From: Bacteroidales bacterium
GTDB taxonomy: Bacteria; Bacteroidota; Bacteroidia; Bacteroidales; P3
Length of the DNA: 21,180 nt
Assembly (NCBI GenBank): GCA_031271725.1
Contig: JAISVE010000030.1
Coordinates: 1-21,180, forward strand
Reading direction: 5' to 3'
The position numbers were made by a program, and so were the translations under genes. Under the pieces are notes generated by a model. That model did no database searches. It saw nothing but the letters and a program-made list of their open reading frames with translations, and was not told where the DNA came from. Of this stretch, positions 1 to 7,179 are shown piece by piece (within the stretch, counting starts at the first letter, position 1; each line of letters opens with the position of its first letter).

Positions 1-2654
1 TTGATAACAACAGTCCGAGCGAATTATCTTTGCGCAGTTTCAAAAATCATTCTAATAAAGAAATTGCAAGTGTGTATTCGCTTAATACTCCAAGTGTTAA
101 ACGCCACGTATCTTATGACAAGGCACAATATTTTACAAGTACCAAGGAAGCAAATTTTATAGCAGACACTTATGGTATTTTTGCGATAGTGTCGAAATGC
201 TCAAACCCGCCGAAGATTGATATGGGTGATTATATTCATATTTGCGAGGGACAGGATACATTACTCACAGCGCAGATTGCGGGTGGTAGCGGTCGATTGT
301 TTTATTTTTGGAATGAAGAAACTGCAAGTGTTTTGAACAGCCGCAGAGTGTGGGCTGCGGGAACATATACTCTAAAAGTAATTGATGAAAAAGGATGTGT
401 GGGCACAGATACAATCAAAGTGAGTACACATTCTTATCCCTCACCGAAAATATCTAAAAGTGCGGACTTGCTTTGTGAAGATGAAATTCTGCAACTTGTT
501 TATTCGGACACAATTCCGGACTGTTCTGTTGTTTGGAATTTCGGCGATGGTACGAATGATACCGTTGGCGCGCTTGCGTGCAGCGACACAATTTTCAAAA
601 CTTATCCAGTCGCTTGTGCAGCCTATACAATCACGCTTACAGCAACTACCCGATATGCTTGCACTGCGCAAACGCAAACATACATACGCACGGAAACAGT
701 GCCGCAGGCAGGCATGTTATTGAATTTTTTAACAGACACAATTGCGGATATATCGGCTGTGATAAACAACGTCTGCAATAATATGATAGAGTACAAATGG
801 TTTGTTAACGGCAATCTCACATCAACTCAGAATAATTTTCGTTATCATTTTCCGGAGAGAAAAATTTATAACATAAGTATGGAAATTGCAAGCCGTAAAT
901 GCAGCATGAGTCTTGACAGTACCATAGAAATTAAAGAGCGTGCGCATTTATCATTCGCATCAAACAAAAGAAAATTTTGTGAGGGCGATGAAATTATTTT
1001 GAAAAATACGACTGAGATAAACTATGGAGATTTTATGTTCTATTGGAAATTTTCAGACGGGAAAAATTACACAACTGCGGACATTGCTGACGGTGTGAAT
1101 AAAATAATGGAAAAAGCGGGAATGTATGTTATTTCTCTAACGGGTGAAAGCGGCGGCTGGATAAGGACTGTTACAGATACAATATGGGTATATGAAAATC
1201 CTGTTGTGCAGTTCCCGGATTCGATTTTCACTTGTAGCAATAACTATGTTTTATTTGTAGAAAATTCTATCTATGACCAATATGTCTGGACTGATGAAAA
1301 CGATTTTTATCTCGGTGCATACTCCCTTTATATTGTGGACAAAAATGGAAGATATAAACTTACACAAACCAATGCTCACGGTTGCACGGCAAGCGATAGT
1401 ACTGTGGCGATTTTGAATGAACGTATAAAGGTTGAACTTGGGCAAGACCTTATTGCCTGCGACAGCATAACACTTGATGCGGGTTATCTTTCGGAAAAAT
1501 GTATCTGGAAAAATTATGCGGAAAATGGTATGGGATATAGCGATACAGGGCGTTTTTATACCGTTAAGGAAAGTGGTAAAATTGTGTTGAGGGTTGAGGG
1601 CGACAGTACCTGTTTCGGCACAGACAGCATAAATATTTCAATCTACAAAAAGCCGAATGCTTCACTTGGAATAGATACTTTTTACTGCTCGTCAGATAGT
1701 GTTTTGCTTTGTATTCCTGATAATGAAGAAGGTGTCAGTATAAAGTGGAACGATAATGTCAATGTGGGCGAGAGATGGATAAAAAACAGAGGAATTTACA
1801 GCGTGGTAGTTAGTGATTTCAGCGGGTATTGCACCGACAGTTCATCAGTATTTGTAGAGGAAAAGCAGTCACCTGTTTTAAGTATTCCGGATGTTGTTTT
1901 TGCATGTAACGGTGATACGGTAACACTTGAAATGTGGGATAATATTCTTGCCGAAAGAATTGCTTGGACAATGCCTGACGGACGGCAAACAGAAGGAGTT
2001 GTATTTGAAACGAATGAAGAAGGGAGCTATGTTGTAACGGTAAAATATGCTAATGGCTGTTCTACGAGCGGTGTGTGGAATGTACACAGGCAAAGTACTT
2101 CTGCGGTATCATCATTCCTTATGGCAAGCGAAGCAATGCTTGGCGACTCTGTGTTTCTAATTAACCTTTCATATCCTGCTCCTTTGGAATATATATGGGA
2201 AGCTACAAACGGTTTTAATTCCCGTGAAGAAAATCCTGTATGCAATTTTTATCGTGAGGGAATTTATGCTGTGACGCTTGGTGCAGCAAACAACGAATGT
2301 GTTGTAAGCAAGACAAAGCAAATTCAGATAGGCAAAGGCGGTGATCTTATTAGCGAAAGCAGTGGCGATACAGTAATTATAGAAGACAAGTTAGATGATG
2401 TATCTAAAATTAAAATGACAGGAGATGAAATTATTTGTAAGGTTGCTCCCAATCCTTCAAAAAATATTTTTAAGGTAGAAGTTGAAAACGGTGATACTTA
2501 TGATGTAATAACTTCTTTGGGCAAAAATGTTTGTAGTGGAAAAATTTCAAGCAAGATTTTTGTAATAAATGCGGAAAATTGGCGTGCAGGAATATACTTA
2601 TTGCACATAAAACGAGGCAAGATGTCCAAGGTTATAAAACTTATAAAGGTGTGA
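1..2654 (+). CDS. Secreted multi-domain PKD/Ig-like protein with type IX secretion C-terminal tail (5' partial)
   Basis: The reading frame is open from base 3, so the gene begins upstream; 883 residues are visible and the signal peptide is not in the window. The visible part is a string of beta-sandwich-like units of about 80-100 residues, each with paired cysteines and Asp-Thr-rich turns. One unit carries the PKD signature WNFGDG (bases 534-551) and another the related WKFSDG. The last ~70 residues, from about base 2440, match the type A sorting domain of type IX secretion: a VAPNPSK entry motif, then a short beta domain with AGIYLLHI and a basic end (KVIKLIKV). In that pathway the tail directs export through the outer membrane and is cleaved as the protein is anchored or released. 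No catalytic domain is visible, so an adhesin or surface-structural role is inferred. The visible start codon (TTG at 30) is not the true start. Confidence 0.85.
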   Translation, partial: DNNSPSELSLRSFKNHSNKEIASVYSLNTPSVKRHVSYDKAQYFTSTKEANFIADTYGIFAIVSKCSNPPKIDMGDYIHICEGQDTLLTAQIAGGSGRLFYFWNEETASVLNSRRVWAAGTYTLKVIDEKGCVGTDTIKVSTHSYPSPKISKSADLLCEDEILQLVYSDTIPDCSVVWNFGDGTNDTVGALACSDTIFKTYPVACAAYTITLTATTRYACTAQTQTYIRTETVPQAGMLLNFLTDTIADISAVINNVCNNMIEYKWFVNGNLTSTQNNFRYHFPERKIYNISMEIASRKCSMSLDSTIEIKERAHLSFASNKRKFCEGDEIILKNTTEINYGDFMFYWKFSDGKNYTTADIADGVNKIMEKAGMYVISLTGESGGWIRTVTDTIWVYENPVVQFPDSIFTCSNNYVLFVENSIYDQYVWTDENDFYLGAYSLYIVDKNGRYKLTQTNAHGCTASDSTVAILNERIKVELGQDLIACDSITLDAGYLSEKCIWKNYAENGMGYSDTGRFYTVKESGKIVLRVEGDSTCFGTDSINISIYKKPNASLGIDTFYCSSDSVLLCIPDNEEGVSIKWNDNVNVGERWIKNRGIYSVVVSDFSGYCTDSSSVFVEEKQSPVLSIPDVVFACNGDTVTLEMWDNILAERIAWTMPDGRQTEGVVFETNEEGSYVVTVKYANGCSTSGVWNVHRQSTSAVSSFLMASEAMLGDSVFLINLSYPAPLEYIWEATNGFNSREENPVCNFYREGIYAVTLGAANNECVVSKTKQIQIGKGGDLISESSGDTVIIEDKLDDVSKIKMTGDEIICKVAPNPSKNIFKVEVENGDTYDVITSLGKNVCSGKISSKIFVINAENWRAGIYLLHIKRGKMSKVIKLIKV

Positions 2655-2691
2655 TTGTTTATTTCCTGTTAGTTTCGTGGGTGTTCAATAA

Positions 2692-2722
2692 TTGCAATTT
2701 CGTGGGGAAAAACCTATATTTG
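2692..2722 (+). promoter_or_regulatory. Bacteroidota-type promoter of dnaN
   Basis: TTG at 2692-2694, a 20-bp spacer and TATATTTG at 2715-2722 fit the Bacteroidota -33/-7 consensus (TTG...TAnnTTTG). A transcript would start near 2729, leaving a leader of about 25 nt before the dnaN ATG. A 9-bp direct repeat, TTTCGTGGG, lies at 2673-2681 and 2698-2706; the second copy sits between the two boxes and could be a regulator site. This is pattern matching only. Confidence 0.6.
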
Positions 2723-2754
2723 CCATTTACTAACCATATAAATTTTAGTAGCAA

Positions 2755-3903
2755 ATGAAGTTTAAGTTTATCGTTAATAGTAAAACATTATGGCAGGGTT
2801 TACAATCAGTAAACGGCGTAATATCAGATAATAAGAGTATGCCGATTATCGCAAATGCACTTTTTGAAGTTAAAGATAAGGAACTCACCCTTACAGGCAC
2901 AGACCTTGAAACAACTATCCGCACAAAAATTGCACTTGAAGAAGCAAGCGGTGATGTTACCGTAGCAGTTCCTGCAAAACGCATGTTGGAAATTGTTTCA
3001 ACGTTCGGTGACATTCCTTTACTTGTGGAAGTTGATCAGGAAAAATATTGGCTCACAATATCTTCGGAAAAACGCATGCTTGGCGATTTGCCGGGAGAAA
3101 ATCCTGAAGGCTTTCCGACATTAACGGAAGAGGGTGCAGACGATTCGACAATGCTTATTGATGCCGATATTTTATCATCGGCAATTTCAAAGACCGCTTT
3201 TGCAACTGCATCAGGCGACACTTTCCGCCCCACAATGGCAGGTATTTATTTTGACTTCCGTGGCGACCACGTAATTTTTGTAGGTACGGATGCCCAAAAA
3301 TTAGTAAGATACAGTCGTCTTGACATGGAGCCTCAGAGTAAGGCAGGTTTTATTGTTCCCCGCAAGTCGGCAATGCTTGTGAAGAATATGCTTGGCAGTG
3401 CAGCAGGAAAGAAAGAAAACAATGAAGTTAAACTCGGTTTTAACGATAAAAATGCCTTCTTTACCTTTGACAAGTATATGCTTGCCTGTCGTCTTATAGA
3501 CGGAAAATATCCTAATTACGATGCCGTTATTCCAAAAGAAAATCCTAATAAATTAACGATAGATAAAACCGTTCTGCTTAACGCTGTTCAACGTACTGCA
3601 CTTTTCGGAAACGATGCTACTCCTACAATTCAGATGCATTTGAACGAGACAGTGCTTGAAATTCAAACCGAAGATGTTGATACGGGCAGAAAGGCAAAGG
3701 AACAAATACCTTGTCATTATGAGGGTGAAGAAATGGTTATAGGTTTTAATGCAAAATCGCTTCTTGAAATGCTTAAAAATATAAGCAGCGAAGAAGTAAG
3801 CATAGAGATGTCCGAGCCAACCCGTGCAGGTCTTATTATCCCTGTTGGCGGCGATCCGAAGGAGGAAGTACTTATGCTTTTAATGCCTTTCTTAATAAGA
3901 TAA
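2755..3903 (+). CDS. dnaN: DNA polymerase III subunit beta (sliding clamp)
   Basis: The 382-residue product has the normal length for the bacterial beta clamp. It starts MKFKFIVNSKTLWQGLQSV and contains the typical clamp blocks SDNKSMPIIANALF, LTGTDLETTIRT, FRPTMAGIYFD and DGKYPNYDAVIP. Two clamps form a ring around DNA that tethers polymerase III and recruits other proteins through a hydrophobic cleft. The C-terminal stretch MLLMPFLIR keeps the family's LMP ending with a few extra residues. The ATG at 2755 follows a Bacteroidota promoter and a short AT-rich leader. dnaA, recF and oriC-like DnaA boxes are absent nearby, so this dnaN lies outside the classical dnaA-dnaN cluster. Confidence 0.97.
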   Translation: MKFKFIVNSKTLWQGLQSVNGVISDNKSMPIIANALFEVKDKELTLTGTDLETTIRTKIALEEASGDVTVAVPAKRMLEIVSTFGDIPLLVEVDQEKYWLTISSEKRMLGDLPGENPEGFPTLTEEGADDSTMLIDADILSSAISKTAFATASGDTFRPTMAGIYFDFRGDHVIFVGTDAQKLVRYSRLDMEPQSKAGFIVPRKSAMLVKNMLGSAAGKKENNEVKLGFNDKNAFFTFDKYMLACRLIDGKYPNYDAVIPKENPNKLTIDKTVLLNAVQRTALFGNDATPTIQMHLNETVLEIQTEDVDTGRKAKEQIPCHYEGEEMVIGFNAKSLLEMLKNISSEEVSIEMSEPTRAGLIIPVGGDPKEEVLMLLMPFLIR

Positions 3904-3908
3904 TGAAA

Positions 3909-3980
3909 TTCGGTTACGTACTTCAGTACGCTCCCTAATTTCTGCGCTTGTACGCCTTGACCTTTGAATTTTTAGAAATT
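3909..3980 (+). repeat. Dispersed intergenic repeat, copy A
   Basis: This stretch downstream of dnaN aligns with 6973-7043 downstream of the gamma subunit gene, in the same orientation. My hand alignment gives 15 mismatches and one gap over 72 columns (about 78% identity). Shared blocks include GGTTACGT, AGTACGCTC and the end TTTTAGAA. It has a small palindrome (GTACTTCAGTAC) and a hairpin GAATTT-TTAG-AAATTC at 3966-3981. No reading frame is evident. The two copies bracket the oxidoreductase operon. Confidence 0.6.
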
Positions 3981-3993
3981 CCATGGCTCTGTT

Positions 3994-4010
3994 AAGCGTA
4001 TCACACGCTT
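3994..4010 (+). terminator. Possible dnaN terminator hairpin
   Basis: AAGCGT (3994-3999), a 5-nt loop and ACGCTT (4005-4010) make a perfect 6-bp stem, followed by the T-rich TTGATTT. It lies 90 bp past the dnaN stop and before the oxidoreductase promoter, a plausible position for a terminator. The stem is short and the T-tract is interrupted, so confidence is modest. Confidence 0.35.
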
Positions 4011-4040
4011 TTGATTTCAGGGATTTTTTCCGTAACTTCG
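4010..4040 (+). promoter_or_regulatory. Candidate promoter of the oxidoreductase operon
   Basis: TTTG at 4010-4013, a 19-bp spacer and TAACTTCG at 4033-4040 match the Bacteroidota promoter with one deviation in the -7 box (TTCG for TTTG). The same TAACTTCG variant occurs before rpmE2 (12644-12651). The predicted start near 4047 gives a leader of about 40 nt that carries the direct repeats at 4045-4078. Confidence 0.45.
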
Positions 4041-4044
4041 TTAG

Positions 4045-4078
4045 AGCATTTTTAATCAGTTGAAGCATTTTTTAATCA
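4045..4078 (+). repeat. Direct repeat pair in the operon leader
   Basis: AGCATTTTTAATCA (4045-4058) is repeated as AGCATTTTTTAATCA (4064-4078), 19 bp start to start, directly before the first start codon of the operon at 4088. The pair lies at or just after the predicted transcription start, so it could be a tandem operator or simply a local duplication. Confidence 0.5.
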
Positions 4079-4087
4079 AAAAATATT

Positions 4088-4315
4088 ATGGCAAAACTTA
4101 AAGGAGAAATTGTAGTAGATCAGGAACGCTGTAAGGGCTGTGAGGTCTGCACTACGGCATGCCAATTTAATTGTATCGGCATGTCGAAAGAAGTAAATTC
4201 AAAAGGTTATCGTTATGCGATTACCGTGAACGGTGAGGCTTGCACCGGTTGCACAAATTGTGCGGTTGTATGCCCTGACGGCGTTATTACGGTTTACAGA
4301 ACAAAGGTTGAATAA
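4088..4315 (+). CDS. 2-oxoacid:ferredoxin oxidoreductase delta subunit (2x[4Fe-4S] ferredoxin)
   Basis: A 75-residue protein with two [4Fe-4S] motifs: C15-x2-C18-x2-C21-x3-C25 and C52-x2-C55-x2-C58-x3-C62-P. The second has the usual proline after the last cysteine; the first has Gln in that place. Such small subunits (KorD/VorD) pass electrons from the catalytic subunits to soluble ferredoxin. It is the first gene of a four-gene operon, 17 bp ahead of the alpha subunit, with a promoter candidate just upstream. The subunit role rests on both the motifs and the context. No symbol is given because the substrate (2-oxoglutarate or 2-oxoisovalerate) cannot be decided from sequence. Confidence 0.9.
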   Translation: MAKLKGEIVVDQERCKGCEVCTTACQFNCIGMSKEVNSKGYRYAITVNGEACTGCTNCAVVCPDGVITVYRTKVE

Positions 4316-4332
4316 GTAATCTCAATAAAAAC

Positions 4333-5418
4333 ATGGGAAAAGAAGTAACATTAATGAAAGGCAACGAGGCGTTTGCCGAATCGGTTATCCGTAGCGGTTG
4401 TGACGGGTATTTCGGTTATCCTATCACGCCTCAATCGGAAGTGATGGAGTACCTGATGAAGGAAGACCCCGAAGTTAAACGTACGGGAATGGTGGTGCTG
4501 CAGGCGGAAAGCGAAGTTGCCGCAATCAATATGGTTTACGGCGGTGCGGGCTGTGGAAAGCGTGTTCTCACTTCGTCTTCGAGTCCGGGAATATCGCTCA
4601 AACAGGAAGGTATTTCTTACATTGCAGGTGCGGAATTGCCCTGCCTTATTCTGAATGTAGCACGTGGAGGTCCGGGCTTGGGCACAATTCAGCCCTCGCA
4701 GGCGGACTATTTCCAGAGCGTAAAGGGCGGCGGACACGGCGATTACCGTATGATAGTGCTTGCCCCTTCAAGTGTGCAGGAAATGGCAGACTTTGCTCCG
4801 CTCGGTTTTGAACTTGCGTTCAAGTATCGTATTCCGGTGCTTATTCTTGCAGACGGTGTTATCGGTCAGATGATGGAAAAAGTTGTATTGCCCGATCAGC
4901 AGCCGCGCTGGACAGAGGCGGAGATTGCAAAAATCAGCCCTTGGGCAACTATCGGCAAGGCAGCAAACCGCGAGCGCAATATTATTACTTCGCTTGACCT
5001 TAACCCTGCAAAACAGGAGCAGCATAACTTTAAATTAAAGGCAAAGTACGACAAGATCGAGGAGAATGAAGTGCGTTATGAAACCGTAATGTGCGATGAT
5101 GCCGAATATGTTCTTGTTGCTTACGGTTCGGCGGCACGTATTTGCCAGAAGACTGTTGATTTGGCACGTGCAAAGGGTATTAAACTCGGATTGCTTCGCC
5201 CGATAACTCTGTTCCCCTTCCCTAAAAAACAGATACGTGATTTGTCAAAGAAAGTTAAGGGAATGATGTCGGTTGAATATTCGCTCGGACAAATGGTGGA
5301 AGACGTTCAACTCGCTGTGGGCGGTGCCTTTGAGGTGCAGTATTACGGCAGGGTAGGCGGTATGGTGCCTTCACCCGAAGAAGTTTTGGAAGCAGTAGAA
5401 AAGAAGTTAGTTAAATAG
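4333..5418 (+). CDS. vorB: 2-oxoacid:ferredoxin oxidoreductase alpha subunit (VorB type)
   Basis: The 361-residue product has the alpha-subunit fold of the pyruvate/2-oxoacid:ferredoxin oxidoreductase family. The conserved blocks are GYPITPQSEVMEYL near residue 28, QAESEVAAINMVYGGAGCGKR, TSSSSPGISLKQEGI and ARGGPGLGTIQPSQADY. The C-terminal third holds the second domain (LGLLRPITLFPFP). It pairs with the beta subunit to bind thiamine diphosphate at their interface and decarboxylate a 2-oxoacid to acyl-CoA. The short form, without fused gamma or ferredoxin domains, fits the four-subunit VOR/KOR class. The closest familiar name is VorB (3-methyl-2-oxobutanoate dehydrogenase); a 2-oxoglutarate enzyme (KorA) is the alternative. 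Confidence 0.92.
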   Translation: MGKEVTLMKGNEAFAESVIRSGCDGYFGYPITPQSEVMEYLMKEDPEVKRTGMVVLQAESEVAAINMVYGGAGCGKRVLTSSSSPGISLKQEGISYIAGAELPCLILNVARGGPGLGTIQPSQADYFQSVKGGGHGDYRMIVLAPSSVQEMADFAPLGFELAFKYRIPVLILADGVIGQMMEKVVLPDQQPRWTEAEIAKISPWATIGKAANRERNIITSLDLNPAKQEQHNFKLKAKYDKIEENEVRYETVMCDDAEYVLVAYGSAARICQKTVDLARAKGIKLGLLRPITLFPFPKKQIRDLSKKVKGMMSVEYSLGQMVEDVQLAVGGAFEVQYYGRVGGMVPSPEEVLEAVEKKLVK

Positions 5419-5453
5419 GGCGAGTGCGCTTAACAATTAAAAAAGAAAGAATT

Positions 5454-6221
5454 ATGAGTAATATAGTTTCTCCCGAAAATCTGGTCTATGCCAAAACAAA
5501 GTGTATGACCGACAATGTTCTGAGTTACTGCCCGGGCTGCGGTCACGGCGTTGTGCATAGAATGATAATGGAAGTTGTTGATGAAATGGGACTGCAGGAC
5601 AAAACAGTGGGTATTGCGCCCGTTGGCTGCTCGGTGCTCGCTTACGATTTTATGAATATCGATATGCAGCAGGCAGCGCACGGACGTGCGCCCGCGCTTG
5701 CTACAGCGGTTAAACGCCTTATGCCTGAAAAATATGTTTTCAGTTATCAGGGTGACGGTGACCTTGCCGCTATCGGTACTGCCGAAACAATCCATTGCTG
5801 CAACCGCGGTGAAGATATTGTTATGATTTTTATCAATAACGCTATCTATGGTATGACCGGTGGACAAATGGCTCCGACAACGCTTCCCGGTATGCCTTCG
5901 GCAACATCGCCTTATGGTCGTGATGTTGCACGTATGGGTTATCCTTTGCGTATCACGGAAATGATTGCTCCGCTTGCCGGTGTTTACAACTGTTCGCGCC
6001 ACAGCGTGCACACTCCCGCTGCTGTTCGTAAACTCAAAAAGGCTATCCAAAAGGGTTTTGAGGCACAGGCTGCAAAGAAAGGTGTAAGTTTTATTGAAGT
6101 GGTGTCCAACTGTAATTCAGGTTGGAAAATGACTCCCAATAATGCAAACAAGTGGATGGAGGAAAACTTGTTCCCCTACTATCCGATAGGTGATATTAAG
6201 GTTGACGGTGTAATGAAGTAA
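5454..6221 (+). CDS. 2-oxoacid:ferredoxin oxidoreductase beta subunit (TPP-binding)
   Basis: Starting at the ATG at 5454 the product is 255 residues. This start is preferred over a GTG at 5424 because a purine-rich AAAGAAAGA lies just before the ATG and the extra residues look like leader. Family motifs are CPGCGHG (residues 26-32, with the conserved first Cys pair), HGRAPALATAVKR (76-88) and the thiamine-diphosphate/Mg site GDGD (100-103), NN (128-129) and GMTGGQ (133-138). It binds the cofactor and forms the active site with VorB. The gene follows vorB by 35 bp. Its 3' neighbour, the gamma subunit, is 151 bp away, and that gap holds the hairpin island. Confidence 0.93.
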   Translation: MSNIVSPENLVYAKTKCMTDNVLSYCPGCGHGVVHRMIMEVVDEMGLQDKTVGIAPVGCSVLAYDFMNIDMQQAAHGRAPALATAVKRLMPEKYVFSYQGDGDLAAIGTAETIHCCNRGEDIVMIFINNAIYGMTGGQMAPTTLPGMPSATSPYGRDVARMGYPLRITEMIAPLAGVYNCSRHSVHTPAAVRKLKKAIQKGFEAQAAKKGVSFIEVVSNCNSGWKMTPNNANKWMEENLFPYYPIGDIKVDGVMK

Positions 6222-6372
6222 CGGTAGTTGTGCGTGAGGGATTGAGCCGGCATCCTTTTGCTTGCGGGGTTTTGTGCGGGTGGGCAAAAGATACAGGCGA
6301 AAGCCCGACCCGCTGCGGCTTGCGGAGCAAGACGGTGTGGGGCACGCCATAAAATTAAAATAAAACAAAATT
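6222..6372 (+). other. GC-rich intercistronic island with three consecutive hairpins
   Basis: This 151-bp gap splits the beta and gamma genes of an otherwise compact operon and is visibly richer in G+C than the flanks. Three hairpins follow each other: a 10-bp stem with one bulged G (6276-6285 with 6303-6313, loop 17 nt), CTTGC-GGA-GCAAG... placed at 6319-6331, and GGTGTG-GGG-CACGCC at 6334-6348 with one G-U pair. The octamer GCTTGCGG occurs at 6260-6267 and 6318-6325. After 6350 the sequence turns AT-rich and leads into the gamma start codon. Possible roles are mRNA processing or stabilisation, partial termination, or a REP-like dispersed element. No coding potential was recognised. Confidence 0.6.
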
Positions 6373-6927
6373 ATGACAGAAGAAATAATTATAGCAGGAT
6401 TTGGCGGGCAAGGTGTTTTGTCGATGGGCAAAATTCTTGCTTATTCGGGACTCATGGAGAATAAGGAGGTTTGTTGGCTTCCTTCTTACGGACCCGAAAT
6501 GCGCGGCGGTACGTCAAATGTTACCGTTATTATAAGTGATGAAAGAATTTCGTCTCCTGTGCTTACGCAGTTTGACACTGCAATAATTCTTAACCAGCCT
6601 TCGCTTGACAAGTTTGAGGCTTCGGTTAAGCCCGGCGGAGTGCTTATTTACGACCCCAACGGCATAATCCGCAAGCCCACCCGTACCGACATCAATATCT
6701 ATTCTATTGAGGCAAATGATGCGGCAGTATCTATGGGTTTGGCAAAGATATTCAATATGTTTGTGCTTGGCGGTTATCTGAAAGTGAAACCGCTTGTACA
6801 GCCTGAATATGTTCGCAAAGGGCTTGAGAAGTCCTTGCCCGCAAGGCATCATAATCTTATCCCCGATAACGAGAAAGCGATAGAGGCGGGTAAGGAGTTG
6901 ATTAAGTTGGAGCACAAGGCTGCGTAA
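6373..6927 (+). CDS. 2-oxoacid:ferredoxin oxidoreductase gamma subunit
   Basis: The 184-residue product starts MTEEIIIAGFGGQGVLSMGK, the typical GFGGQG opening of the gamma family, followed by SYGPEMRGGTSNVTVIIS, the conserved middle block. The C-terminal part contains NMFVLGGYL, also characteristic. The subunit completes the catalytic complex with the alpha, beta and delta proteins. An ATG at 6373 follows an AT-rich leader (AAAATTAAAATAAAAC). Length is normal for the stand-alone subunit. It is the last gene of the operon; a hairpin overlaps its stop codon and the repeat copy B lies downstream. Confidence 0.93.
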   Translation: MTEEIIIAGFGGQGVLSMGKILAYSGLMENKEVCWLPSYGPEMRGGTSNVTVIISDERISSPVLTQFDTAIILNQPSLDKFEASVKPGGVLIYDPNGIIRKPTRTDINIYSIEANDAAVSMGLAKIFNMFVLGGYLKVKPLVQPEYVRKGLEKSLPARHHNLIPDNEKAIEAGKELIKLEHKAA

Positions 6928-6952
6928 AGATTTTTAAATGCTTCAAATCTTT
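6926..6952 (+). terminator. Hairpin overlapping the gamma-subunit stop codon
   Basis: AAAGATTT (6926-6933) and AAATCTTT (6945-6952) form a perfect 8-bp stem with an 11-nt loop, beginning within the TAA stop. It is AT-rich and is followed by GCG rather than a run of T, so it is a weak intrinsic terminator candidate or an end-protecting hairpin. Confidence 0.35.
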
Positions 6953-6972
6953 GCGTTGCGCATCACTCATGG

Positions 6973-7043
6973 CTTGGTTACGTTATTAAGTACGCTCGCT
7001 AACCTCTCGTTTGCGCGCCTTAATCTTTGAAGTTTTAGAAGTT
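6973..7043 (+). repeat. Dispersed intergenic repeat, copy B
   Basis: Partner of copy A at 3909-3980, same orientation, about 78% identical by hand alignment. It starts 46 bp after the gamma-subunit stop, and its 3' end merges into the 14-bp tandem array that begins at 7051. The only reading frame across it is on the minus strand (to 6967); it consists of repeat-derived Leu/Asn-rich residues and a glpA shadow and is not credible. Confidence 0.6.
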
Positions 7044-7050
7044 TTTGGAA

Positions 7051-7179
7051 GTTATTCTCAAGGAGCTGTTTTAAGAGATTTACTCTCAAGGAGTTGTTCT
7101 CAAGGAGTTTTTCTAAAAGAGTTGTTTTGAGAGAGTTGTTTTGAGAGAGTTGTTTTCTAAAGTTGTTTTCTAAAAAAGA
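7051..7179 (+). repeat. 14-bp tandem repeat array abutting the glpA start codon
   Basis: The array reads as consecutive units close to GTTGTTCTCAAGGA: starts at 7051, 7065, 7079, 7093, 7107, 7121, 7135, then a 13-bp unit at 7149 and a final 18-bp extended unit at 7162 ending at the base before the glpA ATG. Units 6 and 7 (GTTGTTTTGAGAGA) are identical. Units 1, 3 and 4 end in CAAGGA, which resembles a Shine-Dalgarno core. The whole glpA leader is built from this array, and no TAnnTTTG box was found in it. A change in unit number would change the leader length in steps of 14 nt. Confidence 0.8.

Noticed and set aside
2655..2754. Replication origin next to dnaN
   Set aside because: No DnaA-box-like TTATCCACA cluster and no dnaA gene; the region looks like a simple promoter.
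5424..5453. GTG start for the beta subunit
   Set aside because: The extra ten residues are basic leader-like, and a purine-rich ribosome site precedes the ATG at 5454.
5430..6050. 206-codon open frame on the minus strand
   Set aside because: It lies wholly opposite the beta subunit gene, shows no family motifs, and is explained by codon bias of that gene.
7051..7179. CRISPR array
   Set aside because: The 14-bp units are contiguous with no spacers, and no cas gene is nearby.
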